Assembly: GCF_901000735.1 (NCBI RefSeq)
Contig: NC_081546.1
Span: forward strand, 1,431,001 to 1,495,000
Direction: 5' to 3'
Source: Corylus avellana
Lineage: Eukaryota > Streptophyta > Magnoliopsida > Fagales > Betulaceae
Length of the DNA: 64,000 nt
Below, in pieces: positions 37,325 to 51,155 of the stretch. Position numbers and translations under genes: made by a program. Each line of letters starts with the position of its first letter. The first letter of the stretch is position 1. Below the pieces are notes generated by a model that saw only the letters and a program-made list of their open reading frames with translations, did not search any database and was not told the origin of the DNA.

Positions 37325-38727
37325 ATAACAACTCAGTTGTCAAATTCCACGTCTCCTAATGTGGAGTTCATTAGTTTGAACTTCCGTCCCTTTTTACAGA
37401 CATGTTAAAAAAAAAAAAAAAATCAAACTCCCATCTTTTGAGTTGCTCTTTTTTATCTTTTTTTGGTTACATCCGAGCAAATTCTGATATATTGCAATAT
37501 ACTGATGGGTTCTCGTTTTTGTTTTTTTTTTTTAAAAAAAAATAAACTACAAATTCATAGGCAAGTGAGGAACGATTATGTGAAAAAAAAAAAATTAAAA
37601 ATTAAAAATTGACTTTGTTTTTCTATTGGCTGGGTAAAAACCATTCAGACTGGGTCGCTAACTTATGGATCAGATTTTTTTGAAAAGCCCAGGAAAATCT
37701 AGAAGTTGGGTTTCATAAAAACAAAACCCAATTGAGAAATTGGTTCGGTAGCCCGAAACATCACAACTGCCTGGGTTTTTAAAATATTGACAACATATGT
37801 ATCTAAGTTGAATCCACTTCTACATTTTCTGCATCAGTCTGCTAGAAAATTTTAAAACCACCGGGCCCATTGCTGGCCCAAAACAAGACGATTACCTGAA
37901 CATTTGTACCTTTAAAGAACATAAGACCAAAAAAAGCTACATTATTAATGGGCAACTCCAAATACAGACTACCATACACACTTTCCAGATTCCACTGCAG
38001 CACAATATTATAAAGCATGTTTTGATGCACCATCCCAAATTCCCAATCCCACGCTACCGTGTGAGAGAGAATCCTCGAAGAAGTGGATAAATCTAGCAAT
38101 CTTCAAGAGACCCACATTTTGCTAATAAATAATTCTATAAAATTGTCCCACCAAGGCTTCCAGAGAAAAGATAACGGTACGCCTTAGCAAAAATTACAGA
38201 GCAACTGGAACCATATTTACTAATTTATGTCCAGTTGCAGGTGAAAATACCATACAAGTCCATATCCTACAAAAGTATTCACGGATTTGGCTTACATCCA
38301 GTGATTAAATAGCTGAAACTGACAATCTCATTGCAAGGTTGGAGAACTCACTGACAATAGCAGACGCTAAGATTCATCTTGCAATCAAAACCGCAGGGAA
38401 ACCTCTAGTTATTTAGTCATTGGAGGCAGCTAAAATCCCGAAAAGCAATGTATCATCTTGCTATCACAGTGAAATGACCATCTGACTGTAACCAACAATC
38501 TTTACGGCAACCTATGTCGTCAGTTAGTTAGATCATCTAATCGACTGATAAGAACACTTGGGCACAAGTGAGACCAATCTAGTAGCACACCCGGCACGTT
38601 TTTGAAAGCTGCAGAGAACTAACAAATGGAAACTCCAGAATTAGAACAAAAAATTTTTGTCTACCCTTTTCTCCTTTCTTTCTCAATGGTGAGAACAAAG
38701 CTAACTCTATAATTTGAGCAACACAGA
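37325..38727. other. convergent 3' region
   Basis: 3'UTRs of the sulfotransferase-like gene (plus) and copy C (minus) meet here. Poly-A/T runs are present near 37407-37423, 37520-37545 and 37585-37605. No supported gene; an 85-codon frame at 37842-38099 on minus has no recognised content. Confidence 0.5.
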
Positions 38728-41700
38728 TCAGCGAATGACTGATCCATTACGACCATTACTTGTTCCAATATCTGGTTTATCTGATTTTCGTATAACAAAT
38801 TGGTCAACAATCTTGACAGTATGGAGTGGATCCTGCTGAGCAGTAGCTGCACTCCATTTACTGGGGTGCTTTCTAAGGTGGCTCAATTGCTGAGGTTGTT
38901 TGGGCTCCCCATCCCAGTCAGGATCCAGCTTCCATTCCTTTGGGACCTGCATGTCAATGAGTTAGTAATACAGAGACACAGAACAGAGAAATCACTGTTG
39001 TTCAAAGCATACTAAGTACCAAATGTATATTCTCCAAAAGATTGAACTGTTGAATATCCAATATACATTTTTTTATAAGTATTCTTCAAACATCAATTTC
39101 TCGAATTTCCTACCCTAATAATCACAAATCTGTCCACTTTAGCAGAATTATATGCAACACATTTAGTAGTTTAATTTATTGGGAAAAAAATTAATATAAG
39201 AAAAAGAGAAAGAAGCAGGTTCTATAAGGTCCCTAATCAGGGTACACCAATGGGAAAAGCCCCAACCATTATCACAAATTTATTAGTTTTAGACCTTCGC
39301 TCCTATACAAACCACATGTTGAACCTTAGACAAACTTCATCAAGTAGAAAATAACATTGCACTGCTGGTAAGCTGGGCTATAAGGCACTCACAGTCCTTG
39401 TTTATTTTGGGGAGAAGAAAAAACTGAAACCAAAGCGAGTTATTAAGGAAAAAAATTAATTGCATTGAACGTAAGTGATTTCCTCACCTTATCAACAGCA
39501 AGGGTGAAAACTTCAAGATCACCACTAGAATCGATATGGAAACGAGTGAATGCCTTGTAATTAGCAATTCGTAGAGAAGAGAAGGCTTCATCAAAGTGTA
39601 TGTGAAGCCAGTTAATGCAGATATATAAGTAGCTTCCAAACACCAAGGAAACAACAGGAGTTGAAAAGACCCAAAAGTAAAGGAAGACCGAAGCATAATA
39701 TATGATTGCACCCCCTCGAGAGAGTGACTCCATTCCATTCTTACATATGTTGCTACGCGTGACAGCCATGACCTGATAATACTTCTCCATGAATATACTT
39801 AACTAAGGGAAAAAAAAAAAAAAAAAAAAAGTGGATTTCTAGAACACAAGATTCTCTCACCTCAGGAATATCAAATGCAGACATAAGATACTTGATACAT
39901 GCCGGATAAAGGCCATGGGTCCATTGTTCCATTCGAGCTCGAAGACCGGTTGGATCTGGAAAATGCTCACTTTCCACTGATTGGTACCATTGATATAAAG
40001 TGTGATAGCCTGGAAAGAAAAAGAAAATCACTGTCATCCACATTTAAATCACTTTTTCTTTAACAAACAGATAAGGATCCTACAAATACCACACTCAATG
40101 TGAGTTGAACCCAGACCTCCTTAAGAAAGAGAAAAATTACCACAAGAGTACAAGACCATCTGTCACATTCAACCACATTAGTTAATGTGTTTTTAAAAAA
40201 TACTGTCCTTTTGATAATATCCTTCTCACTACACTAAAATCCTTGGAAGTAATAAATATGAAATCAAGATTGAGGCAGCAATGACTCACATGATCATATG
40301 ACCGTAACAATGTCGTCAAAAGTAAATATTCATAAAAATCTGGCATAAAGTAATAATGATATGCCAATGAGTTCAAACTCAAATGGCACCTCTTCCCACA
40401 GTCAAAATGGATGAAAGGGTAAAGTTTGGATTCAAGACCCAATAGATGTCGGTGTAATTACCAATAGAAAAAAGAAATAATTAAAAATATATTAATACTG
40501 ATAGCTTTCCTCATCTCCATACAGGTAATATATATATATTTTTTTTTTATAAGTAATAATTATATAAAGCAAAGCGCAGAGGAGCGCAACCCACATACAC
40601 GGGAAGTATAAAGAGAGTGCCTAAGAGGAAGAGAAATGAAAAAGGAAATCAGAAAAACCAATCTCTAAAGGAGCAAGCCAAGCGGCCGTCCAAGAGTAAA
40701 GAGTAAAGTAGAAAAGATGAGTAATTTCCTCTACAGTCCTAGTGGAGTTCTCAAAACATCTAGCATTTATTTCATTCCAAACACACCACATAAGACAAAG
40801 AGGGATCATCTTCCATACAGGTAATATATAAGCTGCAAATCCTTGAATCCTAATCAAATATTCAAGAAAAGTACCATATCATAAAGAAAAAACTCACCTG
40901 AAGTAGCTAGTAGTTTATGCCGGATACACGTCTCAACACCCAGTTCTAACAGCAGCATAAGAATTAAAGCAGCAGCTAGGTGTGCAGAAACATGAAGAAC
41001 TCCGATTATTGCTCGCTTCTTCCGAGACACTCTGGAGGGTACAAATGTAATTGCCACAATTAGCAATACCATAGCTCCTGTAAGAGATATATAAGAGTGT
41101 TCCACCATGTAAATAAAATTACTCCATACTGTGCCAATGAAGCTCCTCAAGTGGCCTGAAAAGGAATCCTCATGCAAGATGTGATTGAGCTTGCACTAGA
41201 GGAGGGGAGAACAAAGTCACCTCTCAGCAACACATATTTACATTGTTAGGTAGGCAAATATATTAACTGTTACTCACTGTAAAGATGGAAAAGAGTAGGA
41301 AAGCAATGACAAGTAATCCAAGCCAAACAGAAGAGGGGGTGAGGGTGGGCGTGGGGGGAAGATAGAATATGTCCTACTTGTCAATGAAAATATGAATACA
41401 CAAAAACATACTGAAGAGAAACTCACCTGCGGGAACATAGAAAAGACCAATATAAAGTATATTATGCCACCAATAAAATCAAATTGCCAATTCTTCTTTC
41501 GAAACTTCAAAATATTTCCCAATGCAATCTGCATCAAATGAGAAATACATTACAGCACCAACAATTAAAATAAAATGATAAAATATGAACTTTGTATCTT
41601 CAGGTAAATGGAAGTAAAAAAAAAAAAAAAAAAAGAATGGTACTCCAAATTTACCCTGCTTGAATCTTCATAAGAAGGATATGCAGCCTTGCACTCGTAG

Positions 41701-44700
41701 GAAACTCCATGAAATTTTTTAAATTTACTAAAGACATGGGTGGGATGTAAAAAAGCCCCACCACAGCCATTTACAATTAGGTTTTGCACATGGACAGGCC
41801 CATCTGATTTAACAAAGGAATGGCGCATATAGTGATGCAGGTCCCCAGCCATTCGAAGCTTGCACCTTCCTTTCAAATAATCAGCTATGAGGTGTGAGAC
41901 ATTCTTTCCAGAAACATCATTCCAATACCAATCAAGAAGCCAACTTGGTTCGTGTGTTATAATGATCACAGAATCCTCGTCTCCAACCTTGAGCATGCAA
42001 GGTAAGATGAGCATGTTAGGGTCAATAAGCCAAAAAGGTTTGAGCAAAAAAATCATTAGCAAAATATATGATATGTGGATGTGCACACAAGTGTCATACT
42101 TTGAGACACCATGTCAAACATGGGAATTTATAACACTACGCATACAAATACTCATGTATGTTTGATACAAATACTCATGTATGTTTGACTATCTCTTGCA
42201 TGCATAGAAACCATCACTAGTACAACCATTTGAACAATGGTCTGTATTATCAACAAACTTGCACAACATTCCATCAACTTTTTCAAGCAAATAAGGCAAA
42301 CATTTTCATTAGTGTCCAAGCAATATTTGGATAAGGGTTGACAGGAGTGTCAAGTCCAGCAAGCTAGAATTTTCAATAGGAAAGTATCCTGCATGTCACA
42401 GTACAGAAGCAAAAGCTTAGTAGTCTACAAAGAGAAGAATGTACTAGTCTACTCCATTTACTATAGAAATGATCGCCACTGAATAGCAAAGAAATTGAAT
42501 GCTTTATTTGCCTAAGTCTCTTATGATATAAGCATCACAAGCCCCCTGCCGTCCAGCAAAGGAAACACAGCAAGATAAAATGTGAAGCAGGCTATGAAAT
42601 AAGCAAGCTATTTCAATTGAGATTCTGCGACGTATGCTCCCTTTTTTCACTCAAAAAATTGCATTAATTTCTTGGCAGCATCATCACATTAGTTGATTGT
42701 GAAAACTTAAATTTGAGCTATTTCAACAAAATGAGAAAAATTAGTTGGTCATGCAACAAGAACTAGTGCATGCACCAGTTGAGAGGAAGGCCAAAATTGT
42801 AGCTCAAGCCTATAAAACAGGACAGCATATGATTTTCTAAATAAAGATAGTAAAAATAAATAAATTACAAGACAAGCCCCAAGACGAAAGTCTACTTTAG
42901 CCATGTTAGTCCACTTCTTCAGATATATAAGTTGGTGTATTCAAATTGACATTGAACAAAGACAGTATCAACTCTAACTTCAAAAGTGTAATGGTGAACA
43001 GTCTTTCACAAGCCACCTCAAAAAATTTAATATTATTGAGGCAAAAGATAGGTAATGTACGAGAATAGAAGTGTTCACTAATGCAAAATAAACAAGTTTT
43101 TGATAACGGAAGAACCCCCCAACAGTGTTTTTAATATGTTTGTTGAACACGTGACAGCAGGCATGTCTTGACACAAGTTTCATGTGCACCTCATATACGC
43201 TGCTTATCTAACATGAGGCTAGACACAATAAATCGTGTCCACATCTAAAATTTTGAGCATTCCCATCGCCTGAGATAATAGCAAGGGAGTGATCATAGAT
43301 ACAACTCTCGGTAAGCATTCCATATGGTGAGATTGCTGGTGCAGCACCATCTCATCCACTCAGGTAATCTTTTTAGTAAAAAATAAAAAGAAAAAATACC
43401 TTTTGCTTTACTAGTTCTGAAAAGAATTTGAATTGGTATACGTCAATATCGCCATGCAGTGCTAAGTCAAGACCAAATATCCACCATCTTTTAGGGAGTT
43501 GCAAAGCAAAATAACTCTTCTTTTGAGGCATAAACCACCCTCCCAACCAGCTTTTATGACATATATACCTCATAAAGGTATGTAGACCATCAAACCAATC
43601 TGCATTGCAATAAAAGATTAATATTACACCAAACATACATTTTACACTACAAAATCCAAGTCTTTTCAATGAGCAGAATCATGGTCTAAAAAGAAAACAT
43701 GTGATAACAGTTCTGATTATTAGATAAATGCAACAATAAATTTCTAAATGACAGTAACAGAATCTCTTTTGTGAGTAACAAAATTAAATCATAACAAACT
43801 CAGACAGAGAACTAAGACCAACCATGATTTCCAGGAATAAGAAAACACTGAGGTCCCTCGTATTGCTTCAGTTCAGACACTTCACAAGGTATCTCAGGCT
43901 TGTTTACAGCTACCTGCTCTGGCTTATACCATGAAGGAGGCTGGAGAGCATACTCAAAAGGACGGAAGAAGCGTTTTTCATATGTGAAAGCTGACGGATT
44001 AGGGTATCTACAATAGAACTAGAAAAATCAATTTGAATTTAAATGTTTTTATAAATAGCCATACATAACTCATGCATCCATATGGATTGACCCGTGATTA
44101 GATTCTGCATCCCTTATAGGGAAAGGAGATGCCATGCCATTTGACCCAAAGACCATTGGCAAAACTAAACTCAAATTTAGATATTTAACGAGAAAACATA
44201 AACTAAAATAGATATGCTCAAGTGTGCATGTGCATAGTTAAGTATATGAAAAATTATTTCTTTCCTGTACTAAACAATTTCCTTTTTTTGGGTTTCTTTT
44301 TTTCTTTTTTGGTGTGTGTGTGTGGGTGGGTGTTGGGGATCAACCACTAGGATCTAATACAAATTAGAGTGCTCTTAAGAAGCAATCCCATGAAAAATAA
44401 AAGACCAAATCTACAATAGGGTGATCTTAAAGTGAGCACTGAGGTAGTCCTTAACTCGTGGGGAGATGCTCTCCAAAGCGTCCAGACCTTAAATCTAGCA
44501 CACCAATTAGAAGTTAATCAATACCCAACAAATTGTTCAATACAACTTAGGAAAACACAGTGGTGGCAAAAGGGTGCACAGTGTAGCTATGGGTGCCCAA
44601 GACAGTAGTAGTATTGTGGTGATTTCGAATATGTTTAGCAGGTGGTGATTGTGAAGATGGTTAAATTCTACAGCCAACACTTGTGACCACCTGTAAAATT

Positions 44701-47700
44701 GACTTCAATGGGTCTACTTGATTTTAAAATAAAATTTTCAATTTCAGGTCATTTCAGCTCCCAAATTTCAACGATCAAGAGTCCACTGGAATTCTCAATC
44801 TCATCTCAAGATGTTCGACATCAGATTTTGTGCACCAATGATAACTCAGAGATTTAAATTATCCTTATTTGTTTTTCGAATTTCATTAAAACACAACGGG
44901 GCGCAACCCAAGTACACGAGAAGTATACTAGAGAGACACCTATCAAGAAAATAAATTATCCATTATTCATTAATTAGTCTTACACATCATCAAGACCTTT
45001 AGTGTTAATGATCTACCTCAAAAAGGTTCTAACAGTATTGAGGACTCTATAAAATAGTCTCAACTTATAAGTTGGGAGTAAGCTTATCTATCTATAATAA
45101 TTGATGCAATCATGCAATATCATATATCATGAGTAAGAGTTATAGACTCACGCTAGATCCCCTCCAATAAGTAGCAAGTTGCCACGAGGTAGGGTAAGCA
45201 CAGAATCATCTCTAGTGAGACGAATGGATGGCTGAGCAAGTAGCCGTGCAACAGAATAAGATGAGTTCCCACCATCACCAGTATCAGCCATGAAGTCAAA
45301 CCATAGATCATCCTTTCCACTAAATTGATCGTATAAAAGATCGCTTTGTTCTGCTCCATCTTGAACCTTGCTCATTGCTGCCTAATTGTGGAAGAAAGGG
45401 GGATATAACAGATGTAATTACATCAGAACAAATATTCAGATGGAATTATTATCTGAAAAAGGATCTCATTTGCACAACCACAAAGTTCACAGAAGATATG
45501 AAGTTATTGATTACAAAGACTCATTAATTATCTCATATAAAGGAGTTAATTTGAAAGATATTAGCATATGGTGAACGGAAAAAGTACTATTACAGACGGA
45601 CTTCCCTCTAAGCATTTAATTGAAACCAGTATATATCTAAGTTCAAATAGCAACATTCGGTTCTGCAACTCAAAATCCAGCAAAAGCACTTGCGTTTTTC
45701 TTAGAAAAGATACTTGCCAAATATGAAAGGCTTCTAACATGATATATGAATTTATTTCCCTATCATGTGAAATATAAATTAGGTAGGTTTGAAACAAATA
45801 GGAATTTGCAAAGTTCCAGACAATATTCTCTGACTAAGACAAAGAGTAATTGTTCATTAAGGTATCAATTTGGAAATATATATATATATATTGTTGAACC
45901 AATATGTTGATGTAACTAATTTCAAATATGGAATTATACCTGCATCATACGCATGTCAAAGCGACCAAGAAAGACAGTTACCGATACCAGTAGGTCAAAA
46001 ACAGTCTTGAATAAATCAGCAGACGTTCTGCAACAAACCGTCATCAACATAGTTAAATCGACCAAATGGAAATCAGCTTCAGCGCCCTCAAAACAGTAAA
46101 ACAAAAGGATAAAAAATAGTTAATGCATACCCCGAATACCAAGGAACCATATCCAAAAACTCTGGCTTCATTTGCTTCTTCTTCAGCTTCTCATATTCTT
46201 TTACTGACACGGGATGAGCTAGAGCCCACCTGTTAATTGTCAGATATTAATGAAGTGGAATGGAGCGGAAGAGAAAGAGACAGATGTAAAGTTCGCATAA
46301 AGGGATAAACATCATCTGAAATGATCATAAAACAGGAAAGAGCATAATCTAACACGATGTAAGCATCTTAAGATGTTAAATCTATTATTTGATAAATATA
46401 AAGTTTCTCTCTTTTACTTTGTCCTCCACAGGGCTTTTCTCGATTGGTTTTCATTCATCCTCTACAGGATATTAAAGAAGAACACAAAAATTTATCTACC
46501 AATGGTTCATGTCATCCTATCAGAACCTAGATACAATACTTTAGAAGCCAAGATTCTAACTGGATACTTAAGCATGCAAAAGGCTAGTAACACATGAACA
46601 TCAACTTTCACATAACAGTCACTTCCATAGTCCCTGCCAGTTAAAAAAAACAAAAAGTCAATGTCAATTCTTACATTGAACTCACCTAAATACACCCTTC
46701 ATTTAATGATAAAGGCGAAAAGGAAAAGGTTTTAAAAAAAAAAAAAAAAAAAAGAAGAAGGAAAGTACTCAGTTCAGTCATTCCTGTTAGCCAGAGTTAA
46801 ATTGCAGATATGGAAGCTTATATTAATCAAAACCTAAACTTTAAACAAAGAGACTGCATCCAGACAATACAAATTTAAATCCCACTGATGTCAACAGTTA
46901 GCATGAAACAGTAATTTGAGATAAGAAAATCGAATGCAAATATGCTACTCACCCAGTTGACCTTTCCACTACGTAATTGGCAATGTAAAGGCCTATAAAT
47001 GTCGCCCATAATGAATATATGGGAGAGATTTCATCAGATGAACCCGCACATGAGCCATTGCAAGCTAACTGAAATGATAAACAAAAAAAAATTACAAATA
47101 AAGAAAGAAAATAAAGGGACCAAAAAAAAAAGGGTCTATGGAATTTATAGTGGATTCCAGCTGTACCTCACCATAGATAACCCACTTGGACAAAAGCGGA
47201 TAGTCACTCGCAGACCCAACTGGAGCAAACCAAGATGAGCAAACCTGGTCTTTCAACTCATTCATACGGATAAACTTCGCAAGCCAAGTGTTTCTCTCTT
47301 CTTTCTTAAAAAGGGAAAACCAATTAGAGTTTTTTCGCACAAACGGTCTCTCTCTCAAAATAGCACGGTTGCCACAGTGACTATAAAATACACAGCAAGC
47401 TATACTAAGAACCTGCACCAGCAATACGGACATCAACATGATATTCAGGTTTATATGTAATGGCAAAAGAAAGCAATATGGAATGAAGAGTTTATATATA
47501 TCACTTTCAAATCTTACAGCACAATTTTGAAGAATGGTCAAGATCTCCGGTCTCTTTCCAGCCACACGTGAGACAAGTCCAATGTACCAAAGGCCATAAA
47601 AGATAATGTGGAATACAACAAGAAATAAAATAGATGAGACACATATTGTTAAAAACAAAGACAGGTTCATCCTCATGTCCACTCCCATTGACTGAAAACT

Positions 47701-48203
47701 AGGAAGATGATACACAGCTGCTACTAAAATCCAGACAATGTACCTGCAGAAGTAAATTTCAAAAATTACTAATATGCACTGGTTTTTTACAGTTCACTTT
47801 ACCAACAAAGTAACTGAAATACATGGATACCAGACGTGTGTGTGTGTGAGAGAGAGAGAGAAGCAAACTTAATAACATAGATAGGAGTGCAAGTAAACAC
47901 TTACCACCGACTGAAATTTGAATAGCTTGGTTTAATAGTCTTCCCAATAAATGGCGATGAAAAGAAATAAAAGAAACCAAATAAACAGCCATACATAGAC
48001 CACCATTTAATATTGTTGTCCAACTTCTCCACAAGAGTATGGATGTTGTCCGATGAGATGAAAAACAGGCAACCCACAACAACAGCAATTATAGCATGCC
48101 GGGAATGCTCATGTGGGTATGGATATGCTGGAGTTAGAATTGTTCTAACCCTCTCCATTCTGAGGGCGTCCAGTAAACCAACAGGTTGCTTATCAGAGCC
48201 CAT
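38728..48203 (-). CDS. membrane calcineurin-like metallophosphoesterase, copy C (intact)
   Basis: Large plant membrane protein with a central calcineurin-like phosphoesterase domain; substrate unknown. Exons in transcript order: 47905-48203, 47518-47743, 47167-47412, 46953-47068, 46131-46229, 45940-46027, 45152-45381, 43823-44007, 43400-43599, 41655-41987, 41427-41528, 40898-41195, 39861-40009, 39488-39772, 38728-38946. They join in one frame of 1024 aa, all GT..AG. The N-terminal ~300 residues hold about six membrane segments (for example HAIIAVVVGCLFFI, LFLTICVSSILFLVVFHIIF). The metal-site motifs are ADTGDG (390-395), GGDLAYPNPS (431-440), GNHDW (494-498), THEP (574-577) and GDLHHY (611-616). 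The usual first DxH and last GHxH appear altered to DTGD and GDxHHY. The C-terminal third has further membrane segments (GGIIYFILVFSMFP, AIIGVLHVSAHLAAALILML, ASVFLYFWVFSTPVVSLVFG). It is the only undamaged paralogue here. Confidence 0.93.
40535..40811 (-). mobile_element. 5'-truncated LINE insertion
   Basis: In intron 12 of copy C. It is flanked by the direct repeat CCATACAGGTAATATATA (40517-40534 and 40813-40830). On the minus strand it encodes a LINE reverse-transcriptase C-terminal fragment (IPLCLMWCVWNEINARCFEN ... TLYSWTAAWLAPL). It ends in an A-rich tail, seen as poly-T at about 40540-40549 on plus. It is the same strand as the host gene. Confidence 0.88.
44865..44951 (-). mobile_element. 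very short LINE 3'-end insertion
   Basis: In intron 7 of copy C. The segment with GCGCAACCCAAGTACACGAG matches the 3' tail of the LINE at 40535-40811 (GCGCAACCCACATACACGGG). It is flanked by TAAATTATCC at 44855-44864 and 44952-44961. Confidence 0.7.
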
Positions 48204-49250
48204 TAAGCAGACCTGTTCTTGTTCTGATTACTCCACTTGGTCCAAAGCTGTGCAGATTGGATTTCAATAATTTTCACACAAAAAAATGGGAGGGCCAAAA
48301 CCACCATAGAAACAAGCTCCAGAATCCTGGGTACAAACTTATATTATAAGAAATTTTAACATTAAAGGACTGCAATAATTGTCAGGACTACAAGATTGAT
48401 CAAGAGTAAAACAAATCATGGGACAAGAAACAAGTTCAGCAATCAATACAAGAAGTCGAGTGGAAAAGAAGACAACATATCATAATATTATAGTCTTATG
48501 GCCTCCATTCCCCCAACATTGTGAGCTTATTTTCTGAAACATTTTTTCCACGCTTGCTTGCCTCCTCCAATTTGAGAACCAATAGAAACACTCGGATTAT
48601 CCTTCTTCTCTTTCCCTTTTCTCATCCTTTCTAAACCCAAAATGAATTTCCATCAACTAATCCCACCAACTTCAATACAAAAAACAACTCTGAGCAAAAA
48701 TTGACTATTAATCGGAACCCATAAACCGCTACTTGTATGATAGGAAGCTCAACTAATTAAAATAAACAATAAATTAGTAAACACACCGTCAATAACAGTT
48801 CAAACTAAACTTACAAAGAACTCAAATGATACAAGCATACATACAAACACACATGATACATACATATGATCAAATATCTGATCACATATTCAACCTTTCA
48901 ACAGTCGGCAAGCAAGCAGAACGTCTAAACTAGCATTTTTCTTCAAATCAGTGACGAATCAAAACCCTAATTCACCGACTAGAGTCCTAGGGCTCGCTTC
49001 ACCGAATAACGAAACGACGCGTTTCAAACCATGGCGTAACCGCCGCCAAAACAGAACTTCATTCGTAGCAACATTTACAACTTAGCCAACAACAACAAAA
49101 ACAAGCTTAATCGGACAATTGGAAAGAAAGCGTACCTGAAGAGAAAGCGAGCAGAGGAAGAGATAGAGTGCATGCGCAAGCAAATATATGAAAGAAAGAA
49201 GGAGAAGATATTCTCAGAGCAAATTGGCATCTGAGAATGTCTGCGAGGAA
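48204..49250 (-). promoter_or_regulatory. 5'UTR, leader intron and promoter of copy C
   Basis: Just 5' of the ATG at 48203 there is a leader acceptor (AACAG|GTCTGC, about 48214). A good donor CTCTTCAG|GTACGC ends the leader exon at 49136, implying a leader intron of ~0.9 kb, as in copies A and B. The promoter should lie upstream of ~49200. No TATA box was assigned. Confidence 0.5.
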
Positions 49251-51055
49251 CATAACAATGGCATATTCCTTTTTTCGCTCTTAATAAAACAGAAAGAAAG
49301 AGAATTATGTGTCAGAATTAGGCGAGTTACACTGCCAACATGGAACACGGAGGTATGGGAGTTGCTTGAATTTTACGATCTCCCACTTTCCGTGTTTAAA
49401 CCCACGTAGTTTTAGCGGTTTCTGACCGTTGGATTTGGACTTTCTGGTGTGGAATTCGGCCTGTTCTGTATTTGCGTGAGGCCACCCCGGGCCTATACTG
49501 AACCCAACCTTCTTCTATTGCGCGCGTGGCTTGAGCCTAATTTATTTTTAAGGATTCGGATTTTTTAGTAATTTGCTGATCGATTTGTTAATCTGATGCA
49601 GAAGAGACAGAGGATGGAGTGTTGAAAACGTTAAGAGAACAAAAATAAAAAAAAGAAATACATTTACTCATATAGATCATCATTCAAGGTTGTTTAAATT
49701 GTAAAATTTCCCCAAATTTACGACGAACTCTAGGAAACTTAAAGACATCCCATTTGCTTTGGGCTCGAGTTTCAACCTGAGGCCCTTGGAGAAACCGGTC
49801 AGTATTTCGGCAGCTAGTGTTCCCCCCCAAATCAGTTATAGGCCCATGGACAAGCCAAGCCAGGCCATATTTTGGCCAACTTGGGGTCCCTATGAATTTT
49901 ACTGAAATTTGAAATTCTCTCTCTCTCTTACATGACAATAGCCATGCCTATGTTGAATGTTTAATTAAATGTATATTTTTTAAAAAAAATTACAAAATGT
50001 GTCACGTTTGGGAATATGTTTGAAAAAAAAATAAAACAGTGGTTTGAAAAAATTTTAAAATCCAAGTTTTCAAACCACATGTAATGGTGCATTTTTATAA
50101 ACGTACAATTTTAAAAGTCAAAGCATTTACCATATTCTTAATTGCATTTTTTAAAATTTTGTTTTCATTAATTTGGTTTTGAAATCTTTTTTTTTTTTTT
50201 TTTGTTAACCATGCGTTTCGAAATTGCTAAACAAAAAAAAAAAAAAAAAAAGTCCTTACAAAACCCAATAGTTATCAAGGAAATGGTTTTTTTTCTTTTT
50301 TGGGAAAAGGTTGGTATGCATAGTACATGAGAAAGATGAAATAATGTTTCAAAATTCACAACCATTCATAATTGATTATACCATAAATAACCCTTGTGCT
50401 CAATTAGTGAAAGGGCCACCTACAATGGAATTATGATCATGAACAAAATAATATCCGGCTAGTTATATTTGAAGCATATTTTTGTCTCCTCAAAAAATAA
50501 AAAATAATAATAAAAATACCTCTCAAATATATTTAACTATATCTTCTTTCGTTTTATTTGAACCGATACTGGTACTAATACTGATATTGAAGATGATCCA
50601 ATTCCTCCACAAAGAGATTCACTCCAGAGCTCATAGAAGTTTAGAAGTGTACAGTGTGACTAACATTTTGTAATTTTTACTGGGAGCCACCACAAAAGAA
50701 GGTTGACATAAGGAAGATGAAACTCTTGAAAAGAGGTATGGCCTTCACCACTTAACCCCCTTTATTCAACCATAAAAATGCACCTTCTCTTTATTAAGTC
50801 TAAGTACATTTTCTTATTATTCACTCTCTAAGTCGAGGATACTCTACTGACTCAAGTATTGGAGACTCTTTCATCAACCCCGGTCAACGCCACTCTAGTA
50901 GTTTTCTTGTCTTGCTGGTGACTTGACACCCCATCTAATACTCAAAAAATTTGCTTTTGCAATAATAGTTATAAAATTATCTTAACAAGATATATAATAT
51001 TTAACTGACATAAATTTTCTCCAAACCAATCTGATTAAAATATTCTCCAACCCAT

Positions 51056-51155
51056 TTTTTTTGACATATCCACACAAGAGGGGGACGGAGGATTCGAACT
51101 AGCGACCTCCGCTTCATGATGCATAATCCCCAACCGATTGAGCTACCCCTTAAGG
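51056..51155 (-). mobile_element. tRNA-derived SINE with target-site duplication
   Basis: Minus strand: A box TAGCTCAATCGGTTGG, B box GGTCGCTAGTTCGAATCC, then a GTCCCCCTCTTGTGTGG body and a GTCAAAAAAAA tail. It is flanked by ATTCTCCAACCCAT (51042-51055) and ATTCTCCAACTCAT (51156-51169), one mismatch. Not a functional tRNA: it cannot form a complete acceptor stem and there is no 3' half beyond the B box. Confidence 0.88.

Noticed and set aside
49684..49938. 84-codon minus-strand frame upstream of copy C
   Set aside because: No recognised domain, no splice or promoter support, and composition similar to surrounding spacer.
51056..51155. tRNA gene on the minus strand
   Set aside because: A and B boxes are present, but acceptor-stem pairing is absent, an A-rich tail follows the body, and a target-site duplication flanks it. 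It is a SINE.
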